64,000 bases of DNA from CAWAND01 sp963807065 (GCA_963807065.1 CAWDZQ010000003.1:1488001-1552000), one strand, 5' to 3'. Counted from the first letter of the stretch, positions 8,801 through 18,400 are shown. Translations and numbers: made by a program. Notes: generated by a model not told the origin, from the letters alone.

Positions 8801-10974
8801 CTGAGTCCCATCAGTACAGTGAACAGATCGCAGCCGGTGAACGCGTCCAAGCCATAACACAGCGAACCCGCAAGGACGGCGGGGTGGTGGACGTCGAGGT
8901 CATGGGAGTGCCGGTGGTGGTCGAGGGTGAGCAGGTTGGCAACGTCATCATCTACCACGACCTATCTGAGCTGAAGAAAACCGAGGCGGCGCTGCTCCAA
9001 CAGAAGGAGTATCTGGGGGCCGTCGTGTCCAACAGCCCGGTGGCCATCGTCACCGCCGACCAGGCCGCCACGGTCGTCTCATGGAATCCGGCCGCCGAGA
9101 CCTTGTTTGGATACACCGCCGACGAAGCCATTGGTCACCAAATCGAGGACCTCATCGCCACCTACTCCAAAGACATGCGCACCGAGGCCGAGGACTACAG
9201 CCAACGGGCCCGCGATGGCCTCCTGCACGAAAACACCCAGCGCACCCGCAAGGATGGAACCCTGGTCGACGTTGAGTTGCTCGGCGTGCCGGTGACAGTG
9301 GACGGCCAACAAGCCGGCATCATCGCCATTTACCACGACATCACCGAACTCAAGCACGCCACCGAGGAGGCCCAGGCCGCCAACGAGGCCAAGAGTGCCT
9401 TCCTGGCGACCATGAGCCACGAGATTCGTACCCCAATGAACGCCGTGATCGGGATGAGCGGTCTACTGATGGACACCGAGTTGAATGATGAACAGCGGGA
9501 GTTCGCCGAGATCATTCGCAACAGCAGCGACTCCCTGTTGGCGATCATCAACGATATCCTCGACTTTTCCAAGATCGAAGCCGGCAAGATGGAGCTCGAG
9601 GATCAGCCTTTCGACATTCGAGAATGCATAGAGGGCACACTTGATTTGATCGCTGGCAGGGCCTATGAGAAGGAACTTGACCTCGCCTACCTGATCGAGG
9701 ACGGCACCCCCACTCGCATTGTCGGCGACGTCACCCGCTTCCGTCAGATCCTTCTGAACCTGCTTACCAACGCCGTGAAGTTCACGGAGGAAGGGGAGGT
9801 GGTCGTGACGGTGAGCGCGGAAGACCCGACTCACGATCGAGCCGTCGGGGACGGCCTGGACGGCGCTGAGCACGTGCTCCATGTGCGCGTCCGGGACACG
9901 GGCATCGGCATCCCTCCCGACCGCATGAACCGGCTCTTTCAATCTTTCAGCCAGGTCGACGCCTCCACCGCCCGCCGCTACGGCGGCACCGGGCTGGGCC
10001 TGGCGATCAGCCGCCGACTGGCCGAAATGATGGGCGGGTCGATGTGGGCCGAAAGTGAGGTCGGCAAAGGCACAGTCTTCCATTTCACCGTGCAGGCTGA
10101 AGAGGCTGAAGGGGCCACCGATGCCGGGATCGGTCTGCGCAGTACCGAGCCCCAGCTCCAAGGTCGACGGGTACTGATCGTCGACGACAACGACACCAAT
10201 CGCCGCATTCTTGGCTTGCAGGTTAAGGGATGGGGAATGATCCCCAGGGATTCGCACTCACCGGCGCAGGCCATCGAATGGATCCGCGCTGGCGAGCCTT
10301 TTGATGTGGCGGTGCTCGACATGCATATGCCCGAGATGGACGGAGTGTCCCTAGCGCGTCTGATTCGCAAGCAGCGCGGACCCGACTCGCTCCCGTTGAT
10401 CTTGTTCACCTCGCTCGGACGTCGCGAGGTCGATGTGGACGAACTCGAGTTCGCAGCCTTCTTGACCAAACCCATCAAGCCCTCCCAGCTCTTGGATGCG
10501 CTGATAGGCATCTTCGCCGATCAGCCGGCCCAAGCTGTGCGCCCTGCGGCCGCGCCGGCAGGCATCGACCCCGACCTTGGTGAGAAGCACCCGCTTCGGA
10601 TCCTCCTGGCCGAAGACAACGCTGTCAACCAGAAGCTGGCCATCCGGCTGCTCCAGCAGATGGGCTACCGCGCCGATGTGGCCGCCAACGGGCTGGAGGT
10701 TCTGGACTCCCTGGGCAGGCAGACCTACGATGTGGTGCTGATGGATGTCCAGATGCCGGAGATGGACGGGCTGGAGGCGTCGCGAGAAATCAACCGCCGC
10801 TGGTCACAGCCCGAACGGCCGCGCATTGTGGCCATGACTGCTAACGCCATGCAGGGCGACCGGGAACGCTGCATCGAAGCCGGGATGGACGACTACATCT
10901 CCAAGCCGGTCAGAGTCAGCGAGCTGATGGATGCTTTGGCACACGTTCCTTCATCCAATGGAACCGAAGCCTGA
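2860..10974 (+). CDS. Giant TPR/multi-GAF/PAS hybrid sensor histidine kinase with two receiver domains (HK1)
   Basis: The 2704-residue protein has no signal peptide or membrane segment, so it should be a cytoplasmic sensor. In order: a Lys/Ser-rich N-terminus; a TPR-like helical region (about 45-440); eight GAF domains (first about 530-690, then modules starting near 702, 879, 1057, 1235, 1413, 1588 and 1752); two PAS domains (about 1921 and 2047); a HisKA domain with His2187 in ATMSHEIRTPMNAV; a HATPase domain (about 2280-2410, RYGGTGLGLAIS); and two receivers with Asp2487 (VLDMHMPEMDG) and Asp2629 (LMDVQMPEMDG). Six GAF modules are joined by near-identical linkers (QRAAELSIINSVQ) at a 178-residue period. 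The ATG at 2860 follows AGAGG. The ligands are unknown. Output presumably passes through an HPt protein; one is encoded at 24184. Confidence 0.95.
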   Translation: MAKKKSESSQAKATNRPSKSPSRTPKLDPKLRALVKRGDKAYNALRHEEALEAYTEALAWKPAKALTFEERFRLLSQRAETYRALGDFAGLLGDRKALEPLARKSKRSDLMVEAAFLLQTVQPYAGQRRGGMKLAKDGLKLARASKDSQLEAKALTALGMAYRSTENFAAAEECLQQALTLFKGNKEWTAHAFCLVSLAFVPGPQQAERGLSLALEALEISRRAGDRRLESQLLVMTSFFPRDAAAKRRYAELALSIARELGLRETTAVCLNFLSLIYLHLGLYETAHHYIQQSIDMGRKANHEVLVAASLETQARVALAMADFEGAERAFDESLALATQMKNRSFAAFDLLGLGRFASFKGDHELAVRRIEDAIENFDDLGELPELAYAQASLAEVRLAKGDWKSALEAARLAVETVTSAKEVNQDIPPQNIWWTYYQVLKAHPNNRKYLDPKDHSKGTLDDEAERALDRAFELAKSNVAEVTDTGLKRSYWNRVENNRSILLEVARQHAEEGWTSDVLAGNEPGNLQEQLQRMLDIGVRMNEIRDPGELSGFVMAQLVELSGAEDVALIFEDEESLRTCRAQKGFASGVDPVAFSRPLLDEASRVSHGVIRQAVADHNSSKKARGVFDSLSTIAVPLHSHSELKGYLYAANHSLFGPFSQADLTLISAFANQAAAALDNASLYRDLEQRVRDRTQALQARAAELSIINSVQDALASQLDIQAIYDVVGDKLRDIFSDAQVVDILNYDAENHMLVPQYVVERGQRYQVDPWPVRGFRKHVIQTGKTLVVNSDVEEKLKQYDNDWVVLGEAARSLVGVPMKAGKEVIGVISLQHIDSEGAFSPSDVNLLETLAGSMSVAIENARLFDRTQVLLEQTDDRATELSLINSIQRALAAELDMASIYETVGVELGSIFGSQVVTIYSADLESRRMHTLYGFEKGKRLDAVDVPLNSLYDWFLAQTKTVVFNGDFPEFTANFSDYRVPQGEMPRSIISVPIPHSPRSRTVEMLSIQDIDGGRLFTEADVRLLETLAGSMGVALENARLLEETKRLLNETEQRAAELSIINSVQQGLSSNLEMQAIYDLVGNRIRDIFDAQVVHIRVYDPETDIMTYPFVLDRDERLQVPPMKIGGVGFSGEIIRTRQPILINHDYRKRAEEVGSYLLDGQKEWPKSVLWCPIVSGEEITGIVLVENFDREDVFSQSDVDLLTTLASAMSVALENARLFDETNRLLDETRQRAAELAIINNVGQALVKKLEFDAILEMVGQRVRELFDADTMYIMLYDPKTRWSHTAYYVDRGERIPLQPSTLSSGLNVNIVESKEPLLLGTAEESIQLGATRIASGGKKDRNESYLGVPFFNGDKVAGVISVQSYQQHAYDDADVGLLTTLASSMSVALENARLFEETSLLLEETRQRNAELGVINSIQQGLASQLDMQAVFTLVGDKVREIFDAQVVDILTYDEDTDLCHYQYMVEKGEKLVAPPFTPAGFSGHILETRESLMVNQGLAAKAVEFGSKAHAGEMSKSYLGVPLVRGGAAVGVISLQNIDKENAFTDSDLRLLMTLASSMSVALENARLFEATNQLLAEARQHNAELAAINTVSQALVAEAEIDNLIQLIGDQVRNTFQADIAYIALHDPKTDLVNFPYLYGEMLDPLRYGEGLTGQIIQSGEPLLLNRDIDAAMAEMRAERVGVAAASYLGVPIVVGRQAIGVISVQSTTEEGRFGPDDVRLLSTIAANAGAAIRNAQLYQETQRRASEMAALNEIGREASASLDLSTVLDSITQRAQSMLDAEICAVILLDDDAPILRPIAAAGKGAEQVMAFSWKLGEGIIGDSVQKGRAERVSDTATDPRAVYIEGTSQPVPNEKLMVAPLFAREKVIGAMAVWRGADEDVFDDDNLSFLTGLSQQAGVSIQNARSFDEIQRQKQYMEAVVLNSPVAIVTVDGDFHVVSWNPAAEKLFGYTEAEAIGRDVHDLHSLDKAILAESHQYSEQIAAGERVQAITQRTRKDGGVVDVEVMGVPVVVEGEQVGNVIIYHDLSELKKTEAALLQQKEYLGAVVSNSPVAIVTADQAATVVSWNPAAETLFGYTADEAIGHQIEDLIATYSKDMRTEAEDYSQRARDGLLHENTQRTRKDGTLVDVELLGVPVTVDGQQAGIIAIYHDITELKHATEEAQAANEAKSAFLATMSHEIRTPMNAVIGMSGLLMDTELNDEQREFAEIIRNSSDSLLAIINDILDFSKIEAGKMELEDQPFDIRECIEGTLDLIAGRAYEKELDLAYLIEDGTPTRIVGDVTRFRQILLNLLTNAVKFTEEGEVVVTVSAEDPTHDRAVGDGLDGAEHVLHVRVRDTGIGIPPDRMNRLFQSFSQVDASTARRYGGTGLGLAISRRLAEMMGGSMWAESEVGKGTVFHFTVQAEEAEGATDAGIGLRSTEPQLQGRRVLIVDDNDTNRRILGLQVKGWGMIPRDSHSPAQAIEWIRAGEPFDVAVLDMHMPEMDGVSLARLIRKQRGPDSLPLILFTSLGRREVDVDELEFAAFLTKPIKPSQLLDALIGIFADQPAQAVRPAAAPAGIDPDLGEKHPLRILLAEDNAVNQKLAIRLLQQMGYRADVAANGLEVLDSLGRQTYDVVLMDVQMPEMDGLEASREINRRWSQPERPRIVAMTANAMQGDRERCIEAGMDDYISKPVRVSELMDALAHVPSSNGTEA

Positions 10975-11135
10975 CATGACCAGCGGCCGGCTCAAATCCT
11001 TCAGCGACTTGGGGAGGTTGTCGCCCTCCACCTGGCGTCGGAAGACGCCTCGCCACGAGACGAATGTCCAAACGGCAAAGGCGCTGCCGGCCTACGGGGG
11101 AACACGTGTTGTCTGATTCAGAAGGCGAAAGTCAC

Positions 11136-12398
11136 ATGTCTAAGACGATTGGCCTGGCGCGCGTTCTGAGTCAGGTGCCTCTGTTCGCCTCCCTCCCCCC
11201 CCCGGAGATTGAGACCCTGGTGGACGGCTCGCATCTGCGCAACGTGGCACCTGGGGAACTGGTCGTTAGTGAAGGATTTCACAATGACAGCCTGTGCGTG
11301 CTGCTGGAAGGCGAGGTCGAAATCATCAAAGCGCTGGACACCAACGATGAGCGGCGCCTGGCCATCTTGGGCCAGGGCGCCTTTCTGGGTGAAATGGGTC
11401 TCTTCAATTCGGACGGGCTTCACACCGCCAGCGCTCGGGCCAGTACCCATGCCACGGTTCTTGAACTGCCGCGCGAAGATCTGTATCAGCTTCTGCTCCG
11501 CTTCCCGACGATGTCTCTGGAGGTGATCTCCACCCTGACCGGCCGCCTCAAGCAGTCCGACAACTTGACGATCATCGATCTGCGAGACAAGAACCGCCTG
11601 CTGGGCCAGGCATACAAGGATCTCAAGGAAGCCCAAGATCAGATCATCCGTCAGGAAAGGCTGGAGCGGGAGCTGGAGCTCGCCCGGGGGATCCAGGCCA
11701 GCCTGCTGCCCACCAGGCTTCCCGTGCTGGATGGCTACTCCTTCGCCTCGACGATGATGCCCGCCAGCGCCGTCGGTGGCGATTTCTTCGACTTCATCGC
11801 CAGGCCGGATGGGCGATTGGGGATTGGCGTGGGAGACGTCTCCGACCACGGCATCCCCTCGGCATTGATGATGGCCCAATCCATGACCCTCTTGCGGGTG
11901 GAGGCGCGCTACGAGGCGGCGCCGCATGAGACATTGGCCGCCATGAACCAGGAAATGCTGGCGCGCGACAACATGGGCATGTTCTTGACCGTACTCTACG
12001 GACTGCTTGATCCGGACTCGGGAGTTTTCGAGTTTGCCCGTGCCGGTCACAATCCCCCCTTGCTGTTGGACCCATCCGGGCGGGCGGAGGAAGTCAAGCA
12101 CGGGCCGGGGCAGCCCCTGGGTCTGATCGAGAACCCAGAATTGGATCTCGGCCAGGTCGAGCTCAAGCCTGGCAGCCTCATGCTGCTCTACACGGATGGG
12201 GTGACTGAAACAGTCAACGAAGACGGCGAAATGTTCGGGGTCGAGCGCGTGCTCGACCTTCTCGAGAAGGCCGGGACAGAGACGTCCGCCGAAGAGATAT
12301 GCCAGTCACTCCACGCTTCGTTGATTGCCTTCCGCGGCCCCTTGCCTCAAAGCGACGACATTACCACGTTGGCGCTTCGGGCCACGCGGCCCAGCTAG
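11136..12398 (+). CDS. cNMP-domain / SpoIIE-type PP2C serine phosphatase
   Basis: The 420-residue product has an N-terminal cyclic-nucleotide-binding fold (about residues 10-125), a short coiled coil (about 148-185), and a SpoIIE/RsbU PP2C phosphatase domain. The phosphatase has the metal motifs GGDFFD (214-219) and GDVSDHG (233-239) and the C-terminal DDITTLALR. Such phosphatases usually dephosphorylate anti-anti-sigma factors or similar Ser/Thr-phosphorylated partners; no partner is encoded here. The phosphate-binding cassette has the Glu (GEMGLF) but reads GLHTASA where family members have an Arg before Thr/Ser-Ala, so cyclic nucleotide binding is doubtful. The start is uncertain: the frame is open to 11064, and neither the ATG at 11136 nor the TTG/GTG just upstream has a strong ribosome-binding site. 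It follows HK1 by about 160 nt. Confidence 0.88.
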   Translation: MSKTIGLARVLSQVPLFASLPPPEIETLVDGSHLRNVAPGELVVSEGFHNDSLCVLLEGEVEIIKALDTNDERRLAILGQGAFLGEMGLFNSDGLHTASARASTHATVLELPREDLYQLLLRFPTMSLEVISTLTGRLKQSDNLTIIDLRDKNRLLGQAYKDLKEAQDQIIRQERLERELELARGIQASLLPTRLPVLDGYSFASTMMPASAVGGDFFDFIARPDGRLGIGVGDVSDHGIPSALMMAQSMTLLRVEARYEAAPHETLAAMNQEMLARDNMGMFLTVLYGLLDPDSGVFEFARAGHNPPLLLDPSGRAEEVKHGPGQPLGLIENPELDLGQVELKPGSLMLLYTDGVTETVNEDGEMFGVERVLDLLEKAGTETSAEEICQSLHASLIAFRGPLPQSDDITTLALRATRPS

Positions 12399-12915
12399 TG
12401 GAATCGACCAGAGTTTGCCCATAGGTGTGTTCGCTTGTCCTCTCCCCAGGCTCACAAGTAACGCTCGCCGGCAGGGGACGCCTGGGAGAAACGGCATCCG
12501 CGGGCGTTTGTGGCGTGGTCCTAATCCCAGACGGGCACCTGGACCGATGGCGAGCCAGGAGGGTTTCGTGTACAATCGACCTGCTCTGCCGACGAGCCTT
12601 GGCCTTGTTGGCTCGGAGTCAACCACAGCCTCATCGCACCCATCACGACTTCATGGCCCAATCTGACGACGTTCACATTGCCTGCGCAGACCTTTCGGTC
12701 TGCGCAAACGCTCAGGCCGGTGACATCGGTCCCTTGCCAGAACCCTGCGCCGATTGCGTGACAGGGGCTATGGGCTATGTGGCTGAGATACCCCTATATG
12801 AAAGGTCATCACGAATGCCGGGAGTGCCGTTTGATCTGGATCTGCTCAAGACGCGACGACGATCACCCGAAACGTCCCGCTATGGGTCGAACGGATCACT
12901 GGTAGGAACCCGCTG
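12399..12915 (+). other. 517-nt region with a hairpin and an unconvincing small ORF ahead of the MFS gene
   Basis: No recognisable gene. A TACAAT box occurs near 12571-12576. A perfect 10-bp hairpin TGCGCAGACC/GGTCTGCGCA (12683-12706, loop TTTC) has no T-tract. A frame from 12653 (87 residues, four Cys) runs to a TGA that overlaps the MFS start as TGATG at 12914-12918, but it has no ribosome-binding site and resembles nothing known. The region could be a long structured leader or a coupled leader peptide. Confidence 0.35.
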
Positions 12916-14715
12916 ATGGCTGCTGCTTCGCCCCCACGCACGGGTCCGTTTGCCGTCTTCCGCAACCGGTCCTTCAGCCTATTGTGGTCGGCCCAGTTGA
13001 TCTCGACCATCGGCAGCGCCCTGACTTCCTTGGCGGCCTCGATCCTCATCTACCGTCTCACGGGGTCGGCCCTCAGCGTCGGTTTGATGCTGATGGCGAC
13101 CGCCGCGCCCAGCCTGGTGGTCGGTTTGGTTGCCGGAGTCTATGTCGACCGGGCCAACCGTAAGCGCATCTTGATGGCCGCCGACATCATCCGGGGCATT
13201 CTGGTTGTGCTCATTCCTTGGCTGGTTGGGTACAACATCGCCTGGCTGTATGTGATCGTGATGTTGACCAGCGCCGTGGGCCAGTTCTATGATCCTGCTC
13301 ACGAAAGCGTGTTGCCCGAGATCGCCTCAGACGAGGAGCTGGCAGCCGCCAATTCGTTCATGGCGATTAGCAGTTTCGGGTCGACGGCCATCGGGTTCGC
13401 CGCCTCCGGACTGATCGCCTCCCGTTTCCCAATCGCCTATGCCTTCTACCTCGACGGGCTGTCGTTCATGCTCTCGGCAGCGTGCATCTTTTTCGTCTCG
13501 GTGCCCGCCCTTGTCGTCGAAGGCGTCACTAACGTCCGCGCCGTGATTGACAATCTCAGAGCCGGCGCCAGGCAACTGTTTGACACGCCGATCTTGCGCT
13601 CGCTCCTGATCATGTCGGTTCCCGTCATGCTCAGCTTTGGGCTGTGGAACTCTCTCCTGCTGCCTTTCGCTTTGCGCGCCCTCGGCGCCACAGAATTCGA
13701 ATACGGACTGCAGGAATCGATGACCTCCATCGGGTTTGTGGTCGGCAGCCTCTTGATGGCCAAGTGGGCCGATCGTTTGCGGGAAGGGCAGTGGATTGCG
13801 GTGAGCTTCCTTGCCATGGGCCTGCTGGGTGCGTTCTATTCTGGAACGTCTTCCATCCTTATAGCTATCACCCTGGTGACATTCTCCGGGTTTTCCAACG
13901 CCCCGGCTTCGATTGCCCGTCGCTTGGCCATTCAACGTAACACGCCTCGGGAACTGCGGGGGCGCGTCGCCAGCGCTTTCTTCGTCTCGCGCGATGTTGT
14001 GCTTCTTCTTGGGATGGCCGCCGCAGGTCTGGCCGACGTGATCGACATCCGGTTGATGGTGCTCATCAGCGCAGCCCTGATGCTGGCGGCCGGGGGGCTC
14101 GCCATGGCGCTTCCGGGGCTCGGCCAACCGGCGAGCGAGTGGCGCCGTGCCATGAGCCTGCTGCGGGCCGCCCCTGCCCTGCCGGGCCTGGAGGCGAGTC
14201 GTCCGGCGACGTTAGCGGACTTCGACAAGCTGGCCGGGCACTTGCCCGTCCTCTCCGGATTGACGGCTGCAGACCGGCAGGCCTTCATCGCCGGGGCGCG
14301 GGTAAGCCGGGCCCCAACGGGGGCCACCATCTTGCGTCATGGCGAGGCGGGCGATGATGCCTTCTTCATTCTGGATGGACAGGCGGTGGCCGGATTGGCG
14401 GTGCCGGACGGAGGCTTCCGGGCTCTGTCCACGATGACCGCCGGCGATTTCTTCGGGGAAATAGCTGCCCTCACCGGGAGCCAGCGGACGGCCAACGTCG
14501 TGGCCGAGCAGCCAATCATACTGCTCCAGATCCCGGCCGATGCCTTGCGCGGTTTGATGACCCAGCCCATCATAGGACAGCTGCTGCTGGGGAAGATGGG
14601 TGAGCGATTGGGCCGCACCCACAGCACCGATCTGCCCCGCCTGGCAGGATGGGACCAGGAGTCCCTGGCCGAACTGCGGCGGCCAGCGGAACCAGCCGCC
14701 GAGGCCCCGGCGTGA
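12916..14715 (+). CDS. MFS transporter fused to a C-terminal cyclic-nucleotide-binding domain
   Basis: Residues 1 to about 410 form a major facilitator superfamily transporter of the MFS_3/enterobactin-exporter-like type. It starts GPFAVFRNRSFSLLWSAQLI and has the loop motif GVYVDRANRKRILMAADIIRG between helices 2 and 3. Residues about 430-565 form a Crp-like cNMP-binding domain: LPVLSGLTAADRQAF, a beta-roll, then FFGEIAALTGSQRTANV, which keeps the Glu and Arg that bind the cyclic phosphate and ribose. The fusion implies that transport is gated by a cyclic nucleotide in the cytoplasm. The substrate is unknown. A weak AGGA site precedes the ATG, which overlaps the stop of a small upstream frame (TGATG). 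The neighbours include a nucleotidyl cyclase and other cNMP-domain proteins. Confidence 0.88.
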   Translation: MAAASPPRTGPFAVFRNRSFSLLWSAQLISTIGSALTSLAASILIYRLTGSALSVGLMLMATAAPSLVVGLVAGVYVDRANRKRILMAADIIRGILVVLIPWLVGYNIAWLYVIVMLTSAVGQFYDPAHESVLPEIASDEELAAANSFMAISSFGSTAIGFAASGLIASRFPIAYAFYLDGLSFMLSAACIFFVSVPALVVEGVTNVRAVIDNLRAGARQLFDTPILRSLLIMSVPVMLSFGLWNSLLLPFALRALGATEFEYGLQESMTSIGFVVGSLLMAKWADRLREGQWIAVSFLAMGLLGAFYSGTSSILIAITLVTFSGFSNAPASIARRLAIQRNTPRELRGRVASAFFVSRDVVLLLGMAAAGLADVIDIRLMVLISAALMLAAGGLAMALPGLGQPASEWRRAMSLLRAAPALPGLEASRPATLADFDKLAGHLPVLSGLTAADRQAFIAGARVSRAPTGATILRHGEAGDDAFFILDGQAVAGLAVPDGGFRALSTMTAGDFFGEIAALTGSQRTANVVAEQPIILLQIPADALRGLMTQPIIGQLLLGKMGERLGRTHSTDLPRLAGWDQESLAELRRPAEPAAEAPA

Positions 14716-14835
14716 GATACCTTTCGGATCAAGCATTGCCAACCTTATCCACACGGGTGCGGATGCCCATACAACATCGAACCTGCACACCACCCAGTGG
14801 AGCAAGGCGCTCACCTTCCCTTAACGAGGCTAAGC

Positions 14836-15480
14836 ATGGCAGTCGACAAAGCCAAGCGTAAGAAGACCACCCGCTCCAAGGACAAGGCAAGAACATCATC
14901 CCGGCGTGCAAAGGATTTGCAGGTGATTTTGGACCTGAAGAATAGAGCCGATCGCGCCCTGCGCGCGCACAACGTCGAGCAGGCCGAGCACGCGTACTCT
15001 CAGGCGCTCGAGCTCGGCCGCCAGCGAAAAGAGGGTCTCGAACCAGCCCTCGAATACGACCTTCTCTCTGGCCGTGCCACGTGCTACGAGTATCTGGGTG
15101 CGGTTGCGGCCGAGATCGACGACCTGGATGAGATGGCGGATTTGGCCGATGGGATGGGCGACCTTTCCCGACGGATCGACGTCGTCGACCGACAAACCGA
15201 GCCCTGGAGCCAAATCGGCAAATCTGGGCAAATGCTGGAAGTCGCCATTGAGGTCGAAATCTCGGGCACGCAAGTCGGGAGACAAGCAGCAAAGGGCAGA
15301 CGGTCTGTTAGCGCTGGGACACGCATACTCACAGATCGAAGACTTGACCGAATCCCTTCGCGCCTTCGAGAAGGCCCTCGAACTGTTCCAAGAGCTTGGC
15401 GACCAGCGTGGCGAGGCGGAGTGCATCTATCAGATCGGCAGTGTGGATGCCTACCAGGGGCGTCCGGAAGCTGCGCGTGA
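14836..15480 (+). CDS. HK2 fragment 1: N-terminal TPR part
   Basis: Starts MAVDKAKRKKTTRSK and is homologous to the HK1 N-terminus up to about codon 15259 (LEVAIEVEI). Beyond that the frame is lost and the remaining residues to 15480 are unrelated to TPRs, while the TPR sequence resumes in the next frame from 15263. Confidence 0.6.
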   Translation: MAVDKAKRKKTTRSKDKARTSSRRAKDLQVILDLKNRADRALRAHNVEQAEHAYSQALELGRQRKEGLEPALEYDLLSGRATCYEYLGAVAAEIDDLDEMADLADGMGDLSRRIDVVDRQTEPWSQIGKSGQMLEVAIEVEISGTQVGRQAAKGRRSVSAGTRILTDRRLDRIPSRLREGPRTVPRAWRPAWRGGVHLSDRQCGCLPGASGSCA

Positions 15481-18400
15481 GAAGTTCACCCGGGCGCTCA
15501 CCCTCCAACGAGCCTTTGGAGATCGCAAGAAAGAAGCCCGGATTCTAAGTGCCCTCAGCATCTTCACCGTGGACCAGGCGGCCAAACGCGATCTTGGAGA
15601 ATCATCCCTCAGTATCTCGATCGAGATCAACGACTCTGTTGGCCAGTCACGCGAATTCAACAACCTGTCATTGCTCTACGGGCATCTCGGTCTATACGAC
15701 ACGGGACTTGGACTGATTGACAAGGCGGTTGAGAGTGCCCGGGCCAGGGGTGCAGCATATCATCTGGCAACCTACCTCGAAAGTCGGGCGCGAATCCTCT
15801 TTGAACTGGGAAAGATCGAAGACGCCGGCCAAGCGTTCCAAGAAGTCGTCAGCATTTCCAATGACCTCAACAGCCGCTACCTCAGATCCTATGGGGCCCT
15901 TGGCCTGGGACAGGTAGCCCTGGCCATGGGCCGGCCCAAGGTGGCGCTCGACCATTTCGAGGATGCATTTCGAAACTTCAAAGACCTGAACGCGGCGGTC
16001 GAGACGGCCACGGCGATGGCCTTCATCGGCTCCGCTCGCCTTGCGCTGGGCCATCAAAGGCTTGCTCAGAAGGCAACCGCAGAGGCCGTGGATCTCTTTG
16101 GTGCGGCCGGGGATGCCAGCGGCGACTACCCCCCTCAGCTCATAGGCTGGTCTCGCTACAAGGTGCTTGAGGCAGTATTGGCCACCGGCAAGGGCAAGAA
16201 GTCCAAGCCACGCGCTGCGGGTCCATCGAAAGTTTCGGCCGGCACGATCGACGACGCCTGGCAAGCGATCCAGCGTGCCCATGACTTGACACTGGAAGGG
16301 ATCGCCAACCTCAGCGATCAGGGGCTGAGGCGCAACTATCTCAACAAGGTCAAGCTCAATCGGGAAATTCTCGGCGCCTGGGCTCGGGAGGCGATCGAGC
16401 GCGGCATGGCGCTGGATGTCGAATCACCGGGCTCTGGCAACCTTCAGGCACAGCTCAAACGCATGCTGGCGATTGGGCTCAAGCTCAACGATCGGCGGGA
16501 CACCGAGCAGCTGACGGCGTTCATCATGGAACAATTCATCGAGCTGAGCGGCGCCGAACGGTCGGCACTGATCCTGACCGGCGATGACGGGGAAAGACAC
16601 GTGGCGGCGCAGCGCCATTTCTCCAACAGCGACCCAAAGGCGGTTCTCCAATTGGCCGCGAGCATGCTGGAGGAAGTCACGGCGACAGCGCATTCGGCCG
16701 TCAGGCAGGACGTTTCGCCAGCGGACCTTTTGGACTCCTCGGCGGAGCCCATGGACGTCGTCTCGGCGGTGTGCATTCCACTGATCGCCCATGAGCGGCT
16801 GCTGGGCATGCTCTACGGCGACATCCACGTCATCTTTGGTCCCTTCGGCGAGGCCGACATCGACCTGCTCTCAGCGTTTGCCAACCAGGCGGCCGCCGCC
16901 ATCGAAAACGCTCGCCTCTACCAGGGACTGGAAGACCGGGTCACCGAACGCACGACCGAGCTTCACCAAGCCAATCTCAACCTCGAACAGCGCGCCGCCG
17001 AGCTGGCGGTCATCAACAGCGTCCAGGAGGGCCTGGCATCCAAGCTGGACTTCCAGGCGATCATCGAGCTCGTGGGCGAGAAGATCATGCAGGTCTTCGA
17101 CCAGCAGGGGATCGGCATCCGGATCTACGATCCGGAGACGGACCTGGTTCATTACCCCTTTGAAGTCGAAAACAAGACCCGTCTTCCCGCCTACCCGCCG
17201 CGAAAGGCAATGGGCCTTTCGCGTCATATCATCCGTACCCGGCAGCCGCTGACGCTCAACGAGGATTTGGACGGCTGGCTGGAGGAGCACGGGGCCCTGC
17301 TCTTGCCAGGATCCCAGCGCAACAAATCAGTGCTCGGGGTCCCAGTCATTGTCAAGGACCAGGTCCGGGGTCTGGTCGTGTTGGAGGACTCGCGGGAGAA
17401 CGCCTACTCCCCGGCGGATGAGCGGCTGCTGTCCACGATCGCGGCCAGCATGGGAGTCGCCCTGGAGAACGCCCGCTTGTTCGATGAGACCACCCGATTA
17501 CTTGAAGAGACCCGCCAGCGCAATGCGGAACTAGCGGTGATCAACTCGGTCCAGGAAGGTCTGGCTTCCCAGCTAGACATCCAGGCGATCTTCGAACTGG
17601 TCGGAGAAAAGGTCCGGGAGATCTTCGACGCTCAGGCTATCGATATCATGACCTATGATCGAAGCACCAACTTATGTGAGTACCGGTTCGGCTTCGAAAA
17701 GGGCAAAAGACTTCAACCCGGAGAAGTCCCCCCCTTCCCTCCCGGCGGATTCTCGGGGCACATGCTGAAGACCCGGCAGCCCCTGATGTTCAATGAGGAC
17801 TTGCTGGCGCGGGCAGAGGAATATGGCTCCGTACCCCATGCGGGAGAGATGTCGAAATCGTATCTGGGCGTGCCGCTGATCCGTGGCGATGCTGCTGTGG
17901 GCGTGATCAGTCTTCAGCATATCGACAAGGAGAACGCCTACACCGACTCCGACCTGCGCTTGCTGATGACCTTGGCTTCGAGCATGAGCGTGGCCCTGGA
18001 AAATGCCCGCTTGTTCGACGAGACCACACAGCTGCTTGAGGAGACGCGCCGGCGCAACGCCGAGCTGGCCGTGATTAACAAAGTTCAGGATGGGCTGGCC
18101 TCCAAGCTCGACTTGGCCGGAATCGTCGAGGTCGTCGGTGAGGAAATCGCCCGCATCCTTGAAAGCGAGAATGTCCACATCGGCCTTCTGAGCGATGACG
18201 GCCAGACCATTATCACCCCTTTCTATATGGAGCACGGCGATCGCTTCCCGGTCGAACCCATGCCCCTTGAGAGAGCCCGCTTTACTTCCCAGGTGTTTGA
18301 GACACGCAAGCCCCTGGTCGTTGACCTGGCCACCCAACTGAAGGTTCTCGAGGAAGGCGGCGGTGTCCACGGCGACCCGGACTCGCCATTCCCCAAGTCG

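Noticed and set aside
12683..12706. Intrinsic terminator after the phosphatase gene
   Set aside because: The hairpin is perfect but no T-tract follows and it lies almost 300 nt beyond the stop codon.
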